Positions 47,861 to 60,149 of a DNA stretch of 64,000 nt are shown here, piece after piece; the stretch's first letter is position 1; each line of letters opens with the position of its first letter. The stretch is from Sclerodactyla briareus (lineage: Eukaryota > Echinodermata > Holothuroidea > Dendrochirotida > Sclerodactylidae): assembly GCA_026419785.1 (NCBI GenBank), contig JAODTK010005636.1, forward strand, positions 337,824-401,823, written 5' to 3'. A program made the translations under genes and the position numbers. A model generated the notes under the pieces. The model was given only the letters and a program-made list of their open reading frames with translations, was not told where the DNA came from and searched no databases.

Positions 47861-48490
47861 GGCTTTGGGCCAACAGGCAACAACCCTGCCACCGGCACTC
47901 GAAAGGGCGCGAGAGTCGCCCATCCTTTCACATTCCTGAATCTGACCCCAATTGGGTATAGGGACCCTCATCGGGCGAATCCTATAGTCCGACCCGACTA
48001 TAAACACTATTTCCCAATCCCATTGTATTGTACACTGACTTCCTATTATGCGGTTATCCCAGTTCTTCAACAAAGGGCCCTCATATCTGACCAATTTCCT
48101 CTGAATTGTCCACAAAGGTCAATATATAGTAACTTCCAACGGACAATCCCTCCTACCAGGCATGGAAATATCAGCCAGCATGCAGTAACCTATGGCACAC
48201 AACAAACATATTGGTATTCACTTACCAGCGCGGTATGCAAGTGATTCGGCGGCGCGAGTGTGCAGGATATGCGGATTCTTCGCTCCATTGCCGTATCACA
48301 CAAAATCGTATTGCGCTCTAAACGCGCGCTATATCGTCTTTTTTGTGTTTATGTACTTTAGAATTGAACAGAAGATATTCCAACATAGCCCTGAATTCAC
48401 TGGAATATTTTCATTATCCTCTGATAATGAAAAAACACTAGAAAGTTCTCTTATAATTGTTCATAACATCTTCAGGGCACCTAACAACTC
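47861..48490. other. Unannotated stretch
   Basis: A plus-strand frame at 48192-48587 shows no recognised domain. Its end runs into the CAA repeat. Confidence 0.3.
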
Positions 48491-48494
48491 GACA

Positions 48495-48565
48495 CCCAAC
48501 AACACAACAACAACAACAACAATCAACAACAACAACACAACCAATACTAATAATAATACTAATAT
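48495..48565. repeat. CAA/AAT microsatellite
   Basis: Interrupted CAACAA and AATAAT triplets. Confidence 0.9.
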
Positions 48566-48589
48566 ACGTCACCGAAGACCACCCTGATG

Positions 48590-49030
48590 CAAGCCCGAGG
48601 CAGTGATAAGACACACCAAATGTGAAAATATTCTGTAATTTCAGGAACAGATCGAGTCATCACGTCGAAAACCGAACATAATCGTCCTGGATGAAACGGA
48701 GAATCGAGCCTACAATCATAGTGTAGCTGTTTCATGGACAGAAATGTGCAAACAGGATACAGAAAAAATCCAGGAATACCAGATCTGAGATTGACCCTCA
48801 GTGAGGGTGGAAACGTAAAAACAGAAATTGGATGCCGATCGTGGTGGGCTCTCTAGGGGCGTGAGCACGGACCTTGAGGGATGCACACAGAAATCCGGAG
48901 TACCCAAGACAACAGCACAAGCCAGTTGTTCTCGGAACTGCCCCCATAAAAACCCTGAAGGAGATGGACTTCCCAGACCGGTTAGGATCCCGAAGTGAGG
49001 ACGGTGACTTCAGCAGAGAAAGGTTGTGAG
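48590..49030 (+). mobile_element. LINE 3' segment, divergent subfamily
   Basis: RKPNIIVLDETENRAYNHSV, then TEKIQEYQDLRL and, in another phase, KSGVPKTTAQAS match the same C-terminal order (PDIIV.D..., EK..KYQDL...) as the array downstream, but from a clearly different subfamily. It ends at ...AGAGAAAGGTTGTGA followed by a CAA repeat. 5'-truncated, frame-broken. Confidence 0.7.
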
Positions 49031-49035
49031 AAACA

Positions 49036-49068
49036 ACAACAACAACAGACACAACAACAACAACACGT
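49036..49068. repeat. (CAA)n microsatellite at the LINE end
   Basis: Two CAACAACAA runs directly after the divergent LINE 3' segment, probably its tail or target. Confidence 0.85.
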
Positions 49069-49188
49069 ACGACGAACGACGACGCGAAGAGGAACACAGG
49101 TTTGCAAGTGGCAGATGAACAGTACACCACCTCATATCGGCTTGTCAGAATCTAGCGAACAGAGTAATCTGAAGAGACACAACAGTGT

Positions 49189-50950
49189 AGCAGCAGCTCT
49201 ACACTTGTCCATAGCAATATCATATGCAGTATACCAGCTGCTTCACACCCATGGCTACACAGACCAGACGCAGGACTGGAGACCGGAAAAACCAAAAACT
49301 CTGTTACCTTCGAGGTGAGAACAGATAGGATCATCACAGCAAGTAGAATTGACATCATCGTATCGACAAGCAGGGAGCGAAGAGCAACCGTAATAGTATT
49401 TGGCGATCCAGCCTGACCTGAACATCGCAAGTAAAGAACAAGAGGAGACCATGAAGTACCAAGACCTGAATTGGAGATTCAAAGGCTTGAGATTGGAGAC
49501 AGAGTGTGGTTCCAGTATGATCGGTGCCTCGGGGCAGTGAGATCCAACTTGGATGGCCACCTGCTAAGAATCTCCAGAAAGCAACAAACCTGAAGAAGGT
49601 TGGGTCAAGACAAGCTATCCTCGAAGTGCCCACACATCAAGTAGAGTCCTAGACCTCCTAGAATCCGGTAGGATTCCGAGGTATGGACATGTTGTATATA
49701 TGTTAACATAATTTTCAACAATGGCAAAGTTGTGAGAGTGAAAAAAAAATAATAAAATAATTTAGCGTACATCAAGTCTAACAACAACGAGTCCGATATG
49801 CAATCACCACAGTATCCAGCTTGCTACACAACCCCTCGGCTACACAGACCAGACGCAGTACTGGAAACTAAACATAAAATACAGCTTGGGGACAATTCGA
49901 GGTGAAACAGACAGGATCATCACAGCAATAAGACCCTGAACTCATCGTAATAGCAAAAGGAGAGAAGAGCAACAGATTATTGTGGCATCCCAGCTGACAT
50001 GAAGATCTCAAGTAAAGAACAAGAGAAGACCAATGAGTACCAGACCCCTTTGAAGTTGGAGATTCAATGGCTGTTGGGAGTGAAGGCATATGTGGTTTCC
50101 AGTATGATCGTGCGCTCGGGGCAATTAGCTCCAACCTTGGATGGCCACCTGTTAAGAATTCCAGGAAAGCACAACCTGAAGAAGTTGGTCAACAAGCTAT
50201 CCTCGTAATTGCCCACATCACAGAGAGTCCTAGAGCCTCCTAGAATCCTGGTAGGATTCCGAGGTTAACGGGACAGTTGTGTATATATGTACATACATTT
50301 CACACTGGCAAGTTTGAGAAAAGTGAAAAAAAAAAAAAAAAATAATAATAATAATTTAAGCGTAGCAGCAGCTCTACACGGGTCCATATGCCAATCACCA
50401 CAGTATACATCTGCTACACACCCATCGCTACACATACCAGACGCAGTAACTGGAAACAGAACAACCAAAATACTCTGGTACTTCGAGGTGAGAACAGACA
50501 GATCATCAAGCAAGACGACCTGACATCAATCGTAATAGACAAGCAGGAGTAGAAGAGCAACAGTAATAGATGTGGCGATCCCACTGACATGACTCTCAAG
50601 TAAATAACAAGAGAAGACCATGAAGTACATAGAACTGAAGTTGGAGATTCAATGGCTGTGTGATGTGAAGGCAGCTGGTTCCAGTAGTGCTCGGTGCACT
50701 CGGGGCAGTGAGCTCCATCTTGGACAGGCCACTGGTTAAGAATTTCCAGAAGCACAACCTGACGCAGTTGGTCAAACAAGCTTTCCTCGGAAGTGCCCAC
50801 ATCATCAAGAGAGTCCGAGACCTCCAAATCCGGGTATGGAATTCCGAGGTAACGGACAGTACATATTGTAACTACATTCCAACAATGGGAAAGTTGTAAG
50901 AAGTAAAAAGATCATAATAATAATAATAATAAAATAAATAATATAATATC
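49189..50950 (+). mobile_element. Head-to-tail array of three LINE 3' ends, period about 587 bp
   Basis: Three copies of one LINE terminus. Anchors CAGACGCAG at 49265, 49850 and 50438 give periods of 585 and 588 bp. Each unit encodes, in broken phases, the C-terminal blocks KILW.FEVRTDR, ISSKEQEKT..YQ, LKLEIQ, GALGAVSS and GSAHIIKRV (best seen at 49999-50208 and 50687-50899). Each then has an untranslated tail ending in A-rich/AAT-rich repeats. The blocks match the minus-strand LINE at 10.9 kb. The units begin at the same internal point (a GTAGCAGCAGCTCTACAC word in two of three). That argues for tandem duplication of one truncated copy rather than three random insertions. No complete RT is present. 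Confidence 0.85.
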
Positions 50951-51124
50951 ATGGGCTATTGTCCTTTTCTTCTTACTTTCAGAGATAGTGGGGAAAAGCA
51001 TCGCTTGCATACCTAGACAACAAGGTACGTTGCAACTAACGTCAAGCGATGGTTGTTTGGCCCACAACGTTTGTTTTTTATTCCTTGACGACAATTCAGG
51101 GATCTATGCAGTCATGTGTGTTGT

Positions 51125-52400
51125 TGTGTGACGCCCACGGCTTATGGATATGAATAACTCAAGCTCCACCTTACTCGATGGAATGAGCTCATACTTGGTA
51201 TAATATGCCCCATGATAGTACCTCATCCCTATTGTTTCGGGTTGGGTCAAAAGTCATCTAAGGTCGGCAGAGGGAAAAAAGTTTAAAAACTTTGTGGACC
51301 GTAAGTCTCGACGCTTCGTCCGATGCAAGCAATTTTCGGCATACGTCTCTCCAATCATGGAGTACAAGAAACACTGTTGTTCTGTGTGAAGCGGAGGTCA
51401 ATTTTGGGTGAAAGAGGAATTGTTGAGAAAGCTGTATTAGTTAGCTTGTTAACACAAGAACTTGACCCCACTGGATGATTGAAGCTCATACTTGCCGTAT
51501 GGGGTTCCCCATGATAAGAATCATCACCATCATTGTTCCGTGTTTTCGAGTCAAAGTCATCTGAGGTCACAAGGTCCACGTCTGACAACCGTGTGGGGAC
51601 ACGTAAGCCAACCGCTTGATTCTTTCCGATTCAAGCTGTAGTTTGCATACTGCTGTCTGAATGGGGATTACAATATTCCTACTGTTATCTGGTTTTGAGC
51701 GGGGGCCATTTTGTAACAATCGAGAAATTGTGAGAAAAACTGATATTTTATCCATATTTAGCTTGTGGACGCAAAATAGCTCAACACCAAACTTGGATGG
51801 GTCAAGGTCAATGCTTGGTATTTGAATTCCCCATTTACATATCCCCTATTAATCTGGAGTCCAGGTCAAATTCAGGTCTGAGGTCACCCGTGGTCAAAGT
51901 CTGAAAACCCTGTGACACGATCGGTTCAGGAACCGTGCTTGGTCTGATCAAGCGAAAATTTTGCATATTGCTTCGTCGGGTAGTACACGACCCTATTGTG
52001 GTTCTGCTGGTAAGCGGGTCATTCTTGTTGAGAAATTAGCCAATTTTAGTTTGATGAGACACAATAAACTTTACTTTTACTCCACCGGATGGATTGAGCC
52101 ATATTTGGTATGTGGGTACATCCTGTCGTTTCGTGGTCAAATCAAAGTCTCTGGGTCACCAGTGCTCAAGTCTGACACCTTCAACGAAAAGTCAAGATGC
52201 TTGGTCCAAACAAGTTGGGAAGGTTCGGCGTACTAGTTTCTCATGGAGTACAAGAAAACTATTGTTTTTAGTGTAACGCTGGGTCAATTGTTGAGAAGAA
52301 TGTGGAAATTGTGAAAACTTGACTTGACCTCTGGACCTCATATGACCTCGGTCACAGAGGTCAAAGTCTGAAAACGTTGTGGGCACGATAATTCCAAAAC
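51125..52400 (+). repeat. Satellite-like array, about 310-bp units, four to five copies
   Basis: Repeated landmarks: AGCTTGT.AACACAA, ACTCCACCGGATGGATTGAG, CATACTTGGTAT, CCCATGATA, GTGGTCAAAGTC, TGAGGTCACC, GTCTGAAAACCTTGTGG, and ATGGAGTACAAGAAAACTATTG. The (G)GTCAAAGTC word recurs at 51244, 51550, 51863, 52134 and 52358 (306, 313, 271 and 224 bp apart), the last unit being shortened. Non-coding and strongly diverged between units. Confidence 0.8.
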
Positions 52401-52995
52401 GCATTTTGCGCAAAACATCGATTGTCGGGTGTCCAATTCAGTCGCGGACGCGCGTGGAGCCTGAAAATAAATGGACCACCATGTAACGCCGAATGTGAGA
52501 CCGTATACTGAGCATTTCATTATCTGCTGCAAATATGCCATAATCGTAGCACCTACATTGTGCAATTTCTTCCTTTTTTTTTTTTTTTTTTTCGCCTTAC
52601 GCATGCCCTAATAGTTAATCGCAATTTTTTTGACCCCCAGGCTAATGAACCCAAACTCCAAATACTGACAGTGCAATTTCAGACTCCCGAGAAAGTCGTG
52701 TAATGTCTATATAACCCATGTCCTCATACATGCTCTCTAAAACCAAAGAGTGAATCCACTTCACCGGGTGGTCACCCAGCACACTTATTGGAAATTCCCA
52801 ATCTAATAAGAGAAGTTCTAGCATGGCGAAGTTTTCTCTCCTAATTGAGGAGGTATTACCTGTGGCAACCTGGCGGCCGCCAGCTGGTGTGGACGGGTGG
52901 AGAGGCACGCTCCCCGGCGGATGGGGGCTGCACCCGCCGAAGCTCCGAAGCCGCACTGGCTTTCCTTTTCTGATGAAACATTCTCAGATACCGTC
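52401..52995. other. Unannotated stretch with a GC-rich patch
   Basis: A T run lies at 52575-52592 and a GC-rich patch at 52870-52960. The minus-strand frame at 52642-52956 continues toward the LINE relic but carries no motif that I know. It could be LINE sequence or another repeat. Confidence 0.35.
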
Positions 52996-53645
52996 TTAGT
53001 CGATTAAGAAGACTTCCCCTGAATGCGATGGCATAGAATCCCACGATGGGTACCACAGTCTACGTTCATCTTGTTTTTTTTTTTCCTTTCTTGTAAAGTT
53101 ACAGTTAGACATCTTTTGAAATCCGCGGTAACTCTTCGGTTCTGGCCACCATGTTTTAAAAACAACTCCTGGTATGCCATCCTGCTCTGGTGACACATCT
53201 GCTGCGATAGCTTTTTCAATTCTTCTATGGTGGATCATTGATTCCTCCTTCATAGGCGCTGGCTGATGGTTCGTGGTCCATGCATATCAACGTATCGTCT
53301 TGTATTAAGAAGTTTGTAGAAGTGTTCCTTCTATCTGTTGAAGATGTTTTTTATACAGCTCTCTCCCATCTGGAGATTTCACAGAAGGAACTGGGTCAGT
53401 CCGAGTGCATAAACTGATGTGAGTGAATTACCGAGCCCGCTGTGGATCATACGTCAGCAGCTTCGTATTCATCTGCTTCCTCACTCCACCATCTGTCTTT
53501 TAATCTTCGTATTTCTTCCTGAACTTATCTTCTTATTCTGTTGAGAGAAGCTTCACTGGCAGCGGGGGGGGCTGTTGTTTTACTAGATAGAATGATGGCT
53601 GGATGGATAGATGGATAGATGGATAGATGGATAGATGGATAGATA

Positions 53646-53688
<43 letters not shown>

Positions 53689-54440
53689 AATTTATTCAGC
53701 CAAACGTGTCCATGATGCAGATATAGGCCTTTAGTTTTTTCTTCCAGCTCAGCTCGAATTTCATGCTCGCTGTCAGTAAACCATTCTGGTGATCTTACCC
53801 CGAATGGTTCACTTGCGGCTGTTGACACTATACATCCTTTAGATCGCTTGCAGGCTGCATCATCTCCACGTGACTCTCCCTGGGTCTTCCTGTTCCAATA
53901 GTGACACTTGTAAAGCATGAGCAAGAGCAGCTTGATGATGCTCTGTAGCAAGATTGTTGATATCAGGCCTTTCAGGAACCGTGTGAGCAGTCTTTCATCT
54001 TGGTAATGAAATATGAAATCTAACTGTAGATCGTACGAGATGGTGGTCTGTTGAGCATTCTGCAACCTACGGTGCCCATGTTCACCAACCAACACTTCTC
54101 TTAGTTCAACAGCGCGAGTGATGATCACATAGTCAAGCAGATGGAAAAGCTTTGACCTCGGGTGCGCCCAGGTGTAATAGTTCATTCTGGTTGAAGGAAG
54201 TGTTCGTAATGCAGAGCCCATGCTGTGAGCGAAGAATTGAGCAAAAGATCTCCGTTTAAGTAATTGTTTCCTTCCCCCAGACTTCCAGATTGAGCACGCG
54301 CCCCGCCGGCCCGACCTTGCTCTGTTCTGTTCTCTGCTCTGTTCCTGCATGCGTATGTTTGCGTGTTTGCCAGTCGAGGCCGGTCTCGGTTTCGGGTTGA
54401 TCTCACATTGCCTCGTCTCGATCAATATGTCAAATATCGT
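52996..54440 (-). mobile_element. Endonuclease-RT LINE relic (RTE/CR1-like) split by a microsatellite
   Basis: Read on the minus strand from 54440. The end of an EEP-type endonuclease region, TWAHPRSKLFHLLDYVIITR (54122-54181), is followed by the linker SPEWFTDSEHEIRAELEEKT (about 53731-53790). After the GATA repeat come QEEIRRLKDRWWSEEADEYE (about 53.47-53.53 kb) and KAIAADVSPEQDGIPGVVFK (about 53.16-53.21 kb), the start of the RT domain. This order is usual in 'endonuclease-reverse transcriptase' LINEs of invertebrates. The upstream endonuclease and the RT palm are missing, so both ends are truncated. An open frame of 293 codons runs through the endonuclease part, the linker and the microsatellite. 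Confidence 0.82.
53590..53692. repeat. (GATA/GATG)n microsatellite inside the LINE relic
   Basis: About 100 bp of GATAGATA/GATGGATA. It lies exactly between the linker and the RT start of the minus-strand LINE, so it expanded within, or was inserted into, the dead element. Confidence 0.95.
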
Positions 54441-54785
54441 CCAGAACCGACAATACAATCTCAAAACCGGATGTTCTCTTCATTAGCACCCATGGGTTTG
54501 CCAAGCGACTGGCAACCCATTTAACCACAAACATATGACAAATCACCAGCGAGTACCTCCTGCACCGGAACAGAATTATCACTGAAATCCTAAATACACG
54601 GCAAGCATGGATACGAAGGAACACTCTGTCGCTGCCTCTAGGATCTTCTCATAATGGCTACGCTCTGAATTGGAGAACACGCCGTCATGTTCACAAACAG
54701 GAGCACTTCAGATGGATAGGCTGCCCACACCGTTACAGGATATCTTCATACATCGATAATACAAAGGAAAACATTTGGTCACACG
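54441..54785. other. Unannotated stretch
   Basis: Between the LINE relic and the minisatellite nothing is recognised. Confidence 0.35.
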
Positions 54786-54789
54786 ACAA

Positions 54790-54905
54790 GACAGGAATGC
54801 TTTGCAGCACTGTTATTGACATTCACTGCCAATACAAATGCAGGACATCCGTACACTGCCTAGACGAGATTGCCGAAACAAAGGTTATCTGCATGCACTC
54901 ATGAC
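54790..54905 (+). repeat. Left part of a split minisatellite
   Basis: Words such as AATACAAATGCAGGACATCCGT, ACTGCCTAGACGAGATTGCC and GTTATCTGCATGCACT match units of the array at 56.2-57.05 kb. The array was therefore once continuous with it across the inserted element. Confidence 0.65.
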
Positions 54906-54907
54906 AC

Positions 54908-56190
54908 TGGCGTAGCAGGAATTTTGATTGGGGGGGCCATGGGGGATGGGGGGTCTAAGGGGTTCCAGAAGGGTGGAGGTTCACCCTCTCCTTGGGGAAT
55001 TTTTTTGCATTTTTAGGAACCCTCAGATGAAATCTTGTTCAACATTTGCCATCATTTGAAGGTCATCTTTTCTTATTAGAAAAACTGTGTTGTTCTGATG
55101 AAGGTGGTAAATTTTCTTATTTCACGTGGCTTCAGATCATAGGAGTACAGGACTATTCCATTTTTCTTGGCGGGGGCAGAAAATGTTCCCCCAAATCTGA
55201 AAGGCCGCCATGACGGAAAAGTTACTACCGCGCGCGAAACGCTGGCGAAAAAATTGCTTGTTTGAGTGAAAATTCCTACTGAATTTCGCCGAATTTCGCC
55301 TTTGTTGATTTTGATCATTTTTGCCTGTTTATTCGGTCTCAATTTTTAAACCCTGTCGGCCCCTCATTTTGGACGATGAATCAACTTGTCTTGGTATGAA
55401 GTTGAGGGGGTGTCTACGCTCCCTCCTCTTAGGCCATGCCTTCAGCTGGCCAGGGATGTACCCAGGAAGTTGATAGCCACAGATCAACAACTGCAACATT
55501 TAAAAAAAAAACCTAACTAATTTGCCCGAATCTCAAATAGTTATTATGGGGTTGTATTGAAAGCAGACAACAAAACCACGGCTATTACTGCGCAGGAAGC
55601 ACGCAATTTTTTTGTATGTCTTGCTTGAATATCATCTATGATCTCCCCCTAGAGCCCGTACGGGGGGTCATTCGGGAGCTAGGGGGTTTTTCATATGTTG
55701 CCACGTTTTGTTCCGCGCAAACTGGAGGGTAGCTAGTGCACTCCCCCCTTGCACCCAGCCTATGTTGGTTGGATATGGTCCAAACAATTGAAACTATGTC
55801 AAGCAATTCCGGACTGGAAATGAGGAGGGCGGGAAACACATAAGTACAAAGGTTGCTGGGAGGGGTATCTACGACCCCCCTCGTATGTCAAGTTTCTCGA
55901 TCTAAGAAACTGCCGCAATCCAAATGGGTGAAAAATCGTTGTATATATTAAGGGTACTAACTGCCGCGCGAAGCGCGCCAAAAAATTCACAGTTTTTTGC
56001 CACACTGGCTTGACCAAAAAATTGGCAGTCAGAGGAGAATTCGAGCAATCTGACTAGCAAATGATGAAAGAGAGAGCCGCATAAGTGCCAAATGTCGTTG
56101 TCATTAAGTGAAAATTAAAAAAAAAAAAAATTGGGGGGAATTTCGATTGGGGGGGGCCATGGCCCCGTGGCCCCCCCTATGGCTACGCCA
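54908..56190. mobile_element. 1.28 kb element with TGGCGTAGC inverted ends, nested in a minisatellite
   Basis: The left end is TGGCGTAGCAGGAATTTTGA, followed by GGGGGGGCCATGG. The right end is CCATGGCCCCGTGGCCCCCC...GGCTACGCCA, preceded by a second GGAATTTCGATTGGGGGGGG block. The 9-bp outer ends are perfectly inverted. The flanks CATGACAC and CATGACTA hint at a duplicated target. The interior contains CGCGCGAA-like words but no transposase frame. It is a non-autonomous DNA element. Confidence 0.75.
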
Positions 56191-56194
56191 ATTG

Positions 56195-57055
56195 TACATG
56201 ACTAAACAGGAAACATCGTACCCTGCACATGCAAGAATGTTTGCGACACAGGTTAATCTCCCAGTGCACTACATAATACACAGGAACATCCGTACCCTTC
56301 GATAGGCAAGAATGCTGCTGCAACACAGGGCATCTACATGCACTGCCTAATGCAAGGAACATCCGTACTCTGCGATAGGCAAGATGCTGCAACACAGGGT
56401 AACTACACTGCACTACGTAATAAACAGGAACATCCGTACCCTTCGATAGGCAAGAATGCTGCCACACAGGGTATCTCCAGACTCCAAATACACGGGAACA
56501 TGCAGTAACGGAGATAGCAAAGAAGAATATGCAATGCAGAGTATCTTACGGACCTGCATAGTACACAGGAACATCTTGTACCCTGCGAGTGATAGGCAAG
56601 AATGCTGCAACAAAGGGTATCTCCATCAATGTCGATACACGGGAACATCAGTACCCTGCGAATAGGCAAGAATACTGCCAATACAGAGTATCTACATGGA
56701 TGCAGAATACACAGAACAGCATACCCTGCGATAGCAGAAGACTGCAAATACAGGATATAATACATGACTGCATAAACACAGGAAACATTCCGTTACCAGT
56801 GAATGCTGCAACACAGGGTATCTACATGCACTGCCTAATACAAATACACGGGAACATCAGTACCCTGCGATAGGCAAGAATGCTGCAACACAGGTATCTA
56901 ACATTGGACTGCCTAATGCACAGGAACATCCGTACTCTGCGATAGGCAAGAATGCTTCAACACAGGGTAAACTACATGCAAGACGTAATAATCAGGAAAT
57001 CCGTCAGTCCGTACCATGCATAGGCAAGAATGCTGCAACAAAGGGTTAGGAGTAG
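56195..57055 (+). repeat. Minisatellite, about 70-90 bp units, about 11 copies
   Basis: Units contain ACACAGGAACATCCGTACCC, TGCGATAGGCAAGAATGCTG and CAACACAGGGTATCTACATG followed by CACTGCCTAAT. The units vary by indels. Long frames through it on the minus strand are repetitive (PVYYVV, SILAYRRVRMF) and not called as genes. Confidence 0.9.
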
Positions 57056-58245
57056 TCGTATCAGTAACCGTGAGCTGCCTATCAAATAAAAAACTGCTTA
57101 AGCCCACCCACTAATCAACATGAATGCAAACCACACAAGATTAAAAGGAGCCGGGTATACCATCTCTGGAAAACCTACCCTTCCGGTGTGGCGTATTTCT
57201 AGGTAGTCCCTTAATGAGTTCGCTTCGATGAGAGAAAAGTATGTTAGCTTCATTATGAATATTGATATCTGATGAGGCGAGGTATCGTATCATCGACATA
57301 GGTAACTGTATCATACTGTCCACAATTGTAGATAGGTGGTTCACTCGTGAGTATGCATGTGATAACTCGCTAAGGAAACAGCGAGCAGAATTCGAGAGAG
57401 ATGATCCTATAGTAAAATTCATAGAAGATAATTATTTGCTATTATTTTGAAGTACCAAGTACAATGGTCATTGACCATATCATCTTAAAATAGCACAGTT
57501 GGAAAGCGGATGTCAAAACCCCACAACCCAAATTTAGCATTCTAGCATGTTCCCTTGTTGGGTTATTGATTTTACTTAAATTAATTTCATCTAAAATGAT
57601 GACGTCACCAGAGTAACGATGCACAGGTCGTCCCTTGACTCTACACAGTAAATGCTGATATTGGTCAACATTATAGCAGAAAAAAACATTAGATAATATT
57701 CATAAAGAAATCAATTGACATTATTCTTTCATTTCAAATTGAAAGTTTTTTTCAGATCCCATTGTAGTGTTTTCTCACTAGGTATGGGTGAAATGTTTCG
57801 GGTTAAACTCCTGACATAAAACATTCCCGGTCCCGGTAAGCTCTTGTGACATCATGGGGCACATTGCGCAATACCAGAATTGTCTCATTTTCACACTTGA
57901 ATCAGGTGGAAATTCCTTCCTGAGATTTGGGTTTTCTAAACGTACAGATAGAGACACTAAAATAGCAGGAGTTTTGTTTACATGACCATGTACTTTAGGC
58001 ACCCGCCCCTCATGAGTGATAAATGAAGTATAATTCATTTAGTCTAAGTGGATATGGACACTTTAATAAAAGATTAAAATAAAATCTTCAAAAACCGATA
58101 TACAAACGTTCTTGACTGTCACCAGAGCCATACAGATCCTCACATGAGAAATATAGTCCCATATGACCTCGTAGAGAAAATGTTCATCACTTTGAGATCG
58201 ATATACTAGCAGTCTTCCGAGAAAGAAACGGGTGCGACGATTTGG
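57056..58245. other. Unannotated stretch
   Basis: No recognised gene or repeat. Confidence 0.35.
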
Positions 58246-58247
58246 TT

Positions 58248-58271
58248 TGGGGGGGGGGGGGGGGGGGGGGG
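58248..58271. repeat. Poly-G run
   Basis: About 22 consecutive G. Its length is uncertain. Confidence 0.9.
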
Positions 58272-60145
58272 ACGGGAAGGAGCGGGGTCTAAATCTAAAA
58301 CATGCGATTTTGTGAGAAATGCAAAATAACCATACATGTTTTTACGTTTCTTACGGTAAAGAAAGTTGAGTAGGAATGATTTAGACATTTCGAAGAAAGG
58401 AAAAAAACAAAAAACACTGCGAACTCTCGCTGATAAATATGCCTAAAATCCGCAGGAAATGATACGGGGACAACCCACTTGGACCAGACTACCAAGTATG
58501 AAATCCCGAAACCCAGTGGCATGGGCGTCAACCATGACCCAACATTTTGAGGATGCTCCCATTGACTTTCATTTTTTTCACCTCAAATTTCACCACAGTA
58601 TTTTTTTGGCGGCGAGGTCATGTCCCCCCCCGGCCCCCCCCCGCCACCCCCCCCCCCCTCCACCACTTTGAAGATGGGATGGACGCATAGGCCAGTTGAA
58701 GTTGGGTATTCAAGTTTGTCTTTTTATTCCCCCGATAAAAGTCTCGCAATAGCATTTTATTCTTAATCGAACGTACTAACGAAGACTGAAAAAAAACCTT
58801 TGTGTGATGTGTTTCAGACTAAAAGCACCTGATAAACGCACTCACACATAAAATATACTCACCCGCACACTCACATCAAAGATATGATATCACATTATCA
58901 CACATCATCAACCATTTAGTGATGGTTCCTTGGACATATATCGGGCTCTACCTTTCTTGTGCCCGCTGATTAGCTAAGAAAATAATCAAAACGAATTAGC
59001 AGGTGAAATGAAACAAGTCCGTTTGTTGACAGGATATACTAATTGAAACACGCGGGCGTCCAATTGGTTTCACATTATTGATGGTCGGTCACCGGGAATA
59101 TTGAATCGACTTCGGTACAGGTTGGTTATAGTCTGCTCCAAAACAGAAAATTGTTGCGGATATTGCAAACAAATTAATTTTCTTTTAGTTGTCAGTTGTT
59201 AATCAGGCACCACTCATGAAAAAAAAGTGTGGGATGTTTTGTACTCCACCGACCCCGCCAAGTAGGTGAGATTACTTCACTGGAAGAATTGGTTGAAGAA
59301 CACTCCACTATACCGACGAGCAACAATGCCACCCTCTGCAAAATCTAAAAGTATCCTAGCCCTAGCTGATCTGGGCAGGCAACCTGGCTGTGTTTCATGA
59401 AATTGTCTTATTTTCCCCCGCTGACAAGTTTGATTGGCACTTGACTTCCAACAGTCCGTCAATTCATGTCCGGAGTCTATGACAGTAAACGAACAGCAAT
59501 TGAAGAATAACTGCACGTGTGCTGGCGGACTTAAGAACTACAAACGGATTTATGAACGGAACTGAAAAGCGCTCGGAGGAGGGTGATGTTACTATCGCCT
59601 GATCGTTGTGAACGTATGTTGCAGTAGTTTGTGTCAAGACGATGATGACGAGTTGATATTCCCGATTTCCTGCTGCCTTATGTAGATACTCGCGGAATTT
59701 CTGCCGTGCGCCATCACGCGCACACGTAAACCGGGTGGTGTCGTTGTTTGTACATCGTCCTTTTGTCCAATATTGCAATCTGCGTTCAATATTGAAACGG
59801 AGCCAATCACTACCAATGATTGATAGAGTACACATCACCGCTCCGGATATCAAATATATTCCGTTGAATGGTTGGAACGTAACATAAGATTGCGTTTAGT
59901 AGTTTGACAATTCAAACATGATTCTTGCACATGACCACCGCCCAACATTTTGGTTATTTGGATAAGACGATCATTTCAGTCAGTTGGGCTGCATATTTTT
60001 TTGTTTTGTAGAAGAAAGAACAATCCAGCTCAAGAAAGAGCTAAACAATAATAGTTAACGCAAGACTAGTATGTGCAGTGGCCCGTAATGAATAGTGTTT
60101 GTATGCCGATGCGCCAGGGACCCAGTGAACCCTCGATGTCAGGGC
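58272..60145. other. Unannotated stretch with a C-rich tract
   Basis: A C-rich tract lies at 58625-58665. The minus-strand frame at 59464-59853 (129 codons) has no recognised domain. Otherwise nothing. Confidence 0.35.
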
Positions 60146-60149
60146 CCGA

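Noticed and set aside
53583-54464. Intact host endonuclease gene
   Set aside because: The HPRSK..HLLDYVI and EWF...EEI.ALLEEK-like order is a LINE hallmark; the frame ends in a microsatellite and continues into RT sequence.
56183-56873. Cys/Tyr-rich frames such as VPVYYVVQCSYP
   Set aside because: They are translations of the 70-90 bp minisatellite.
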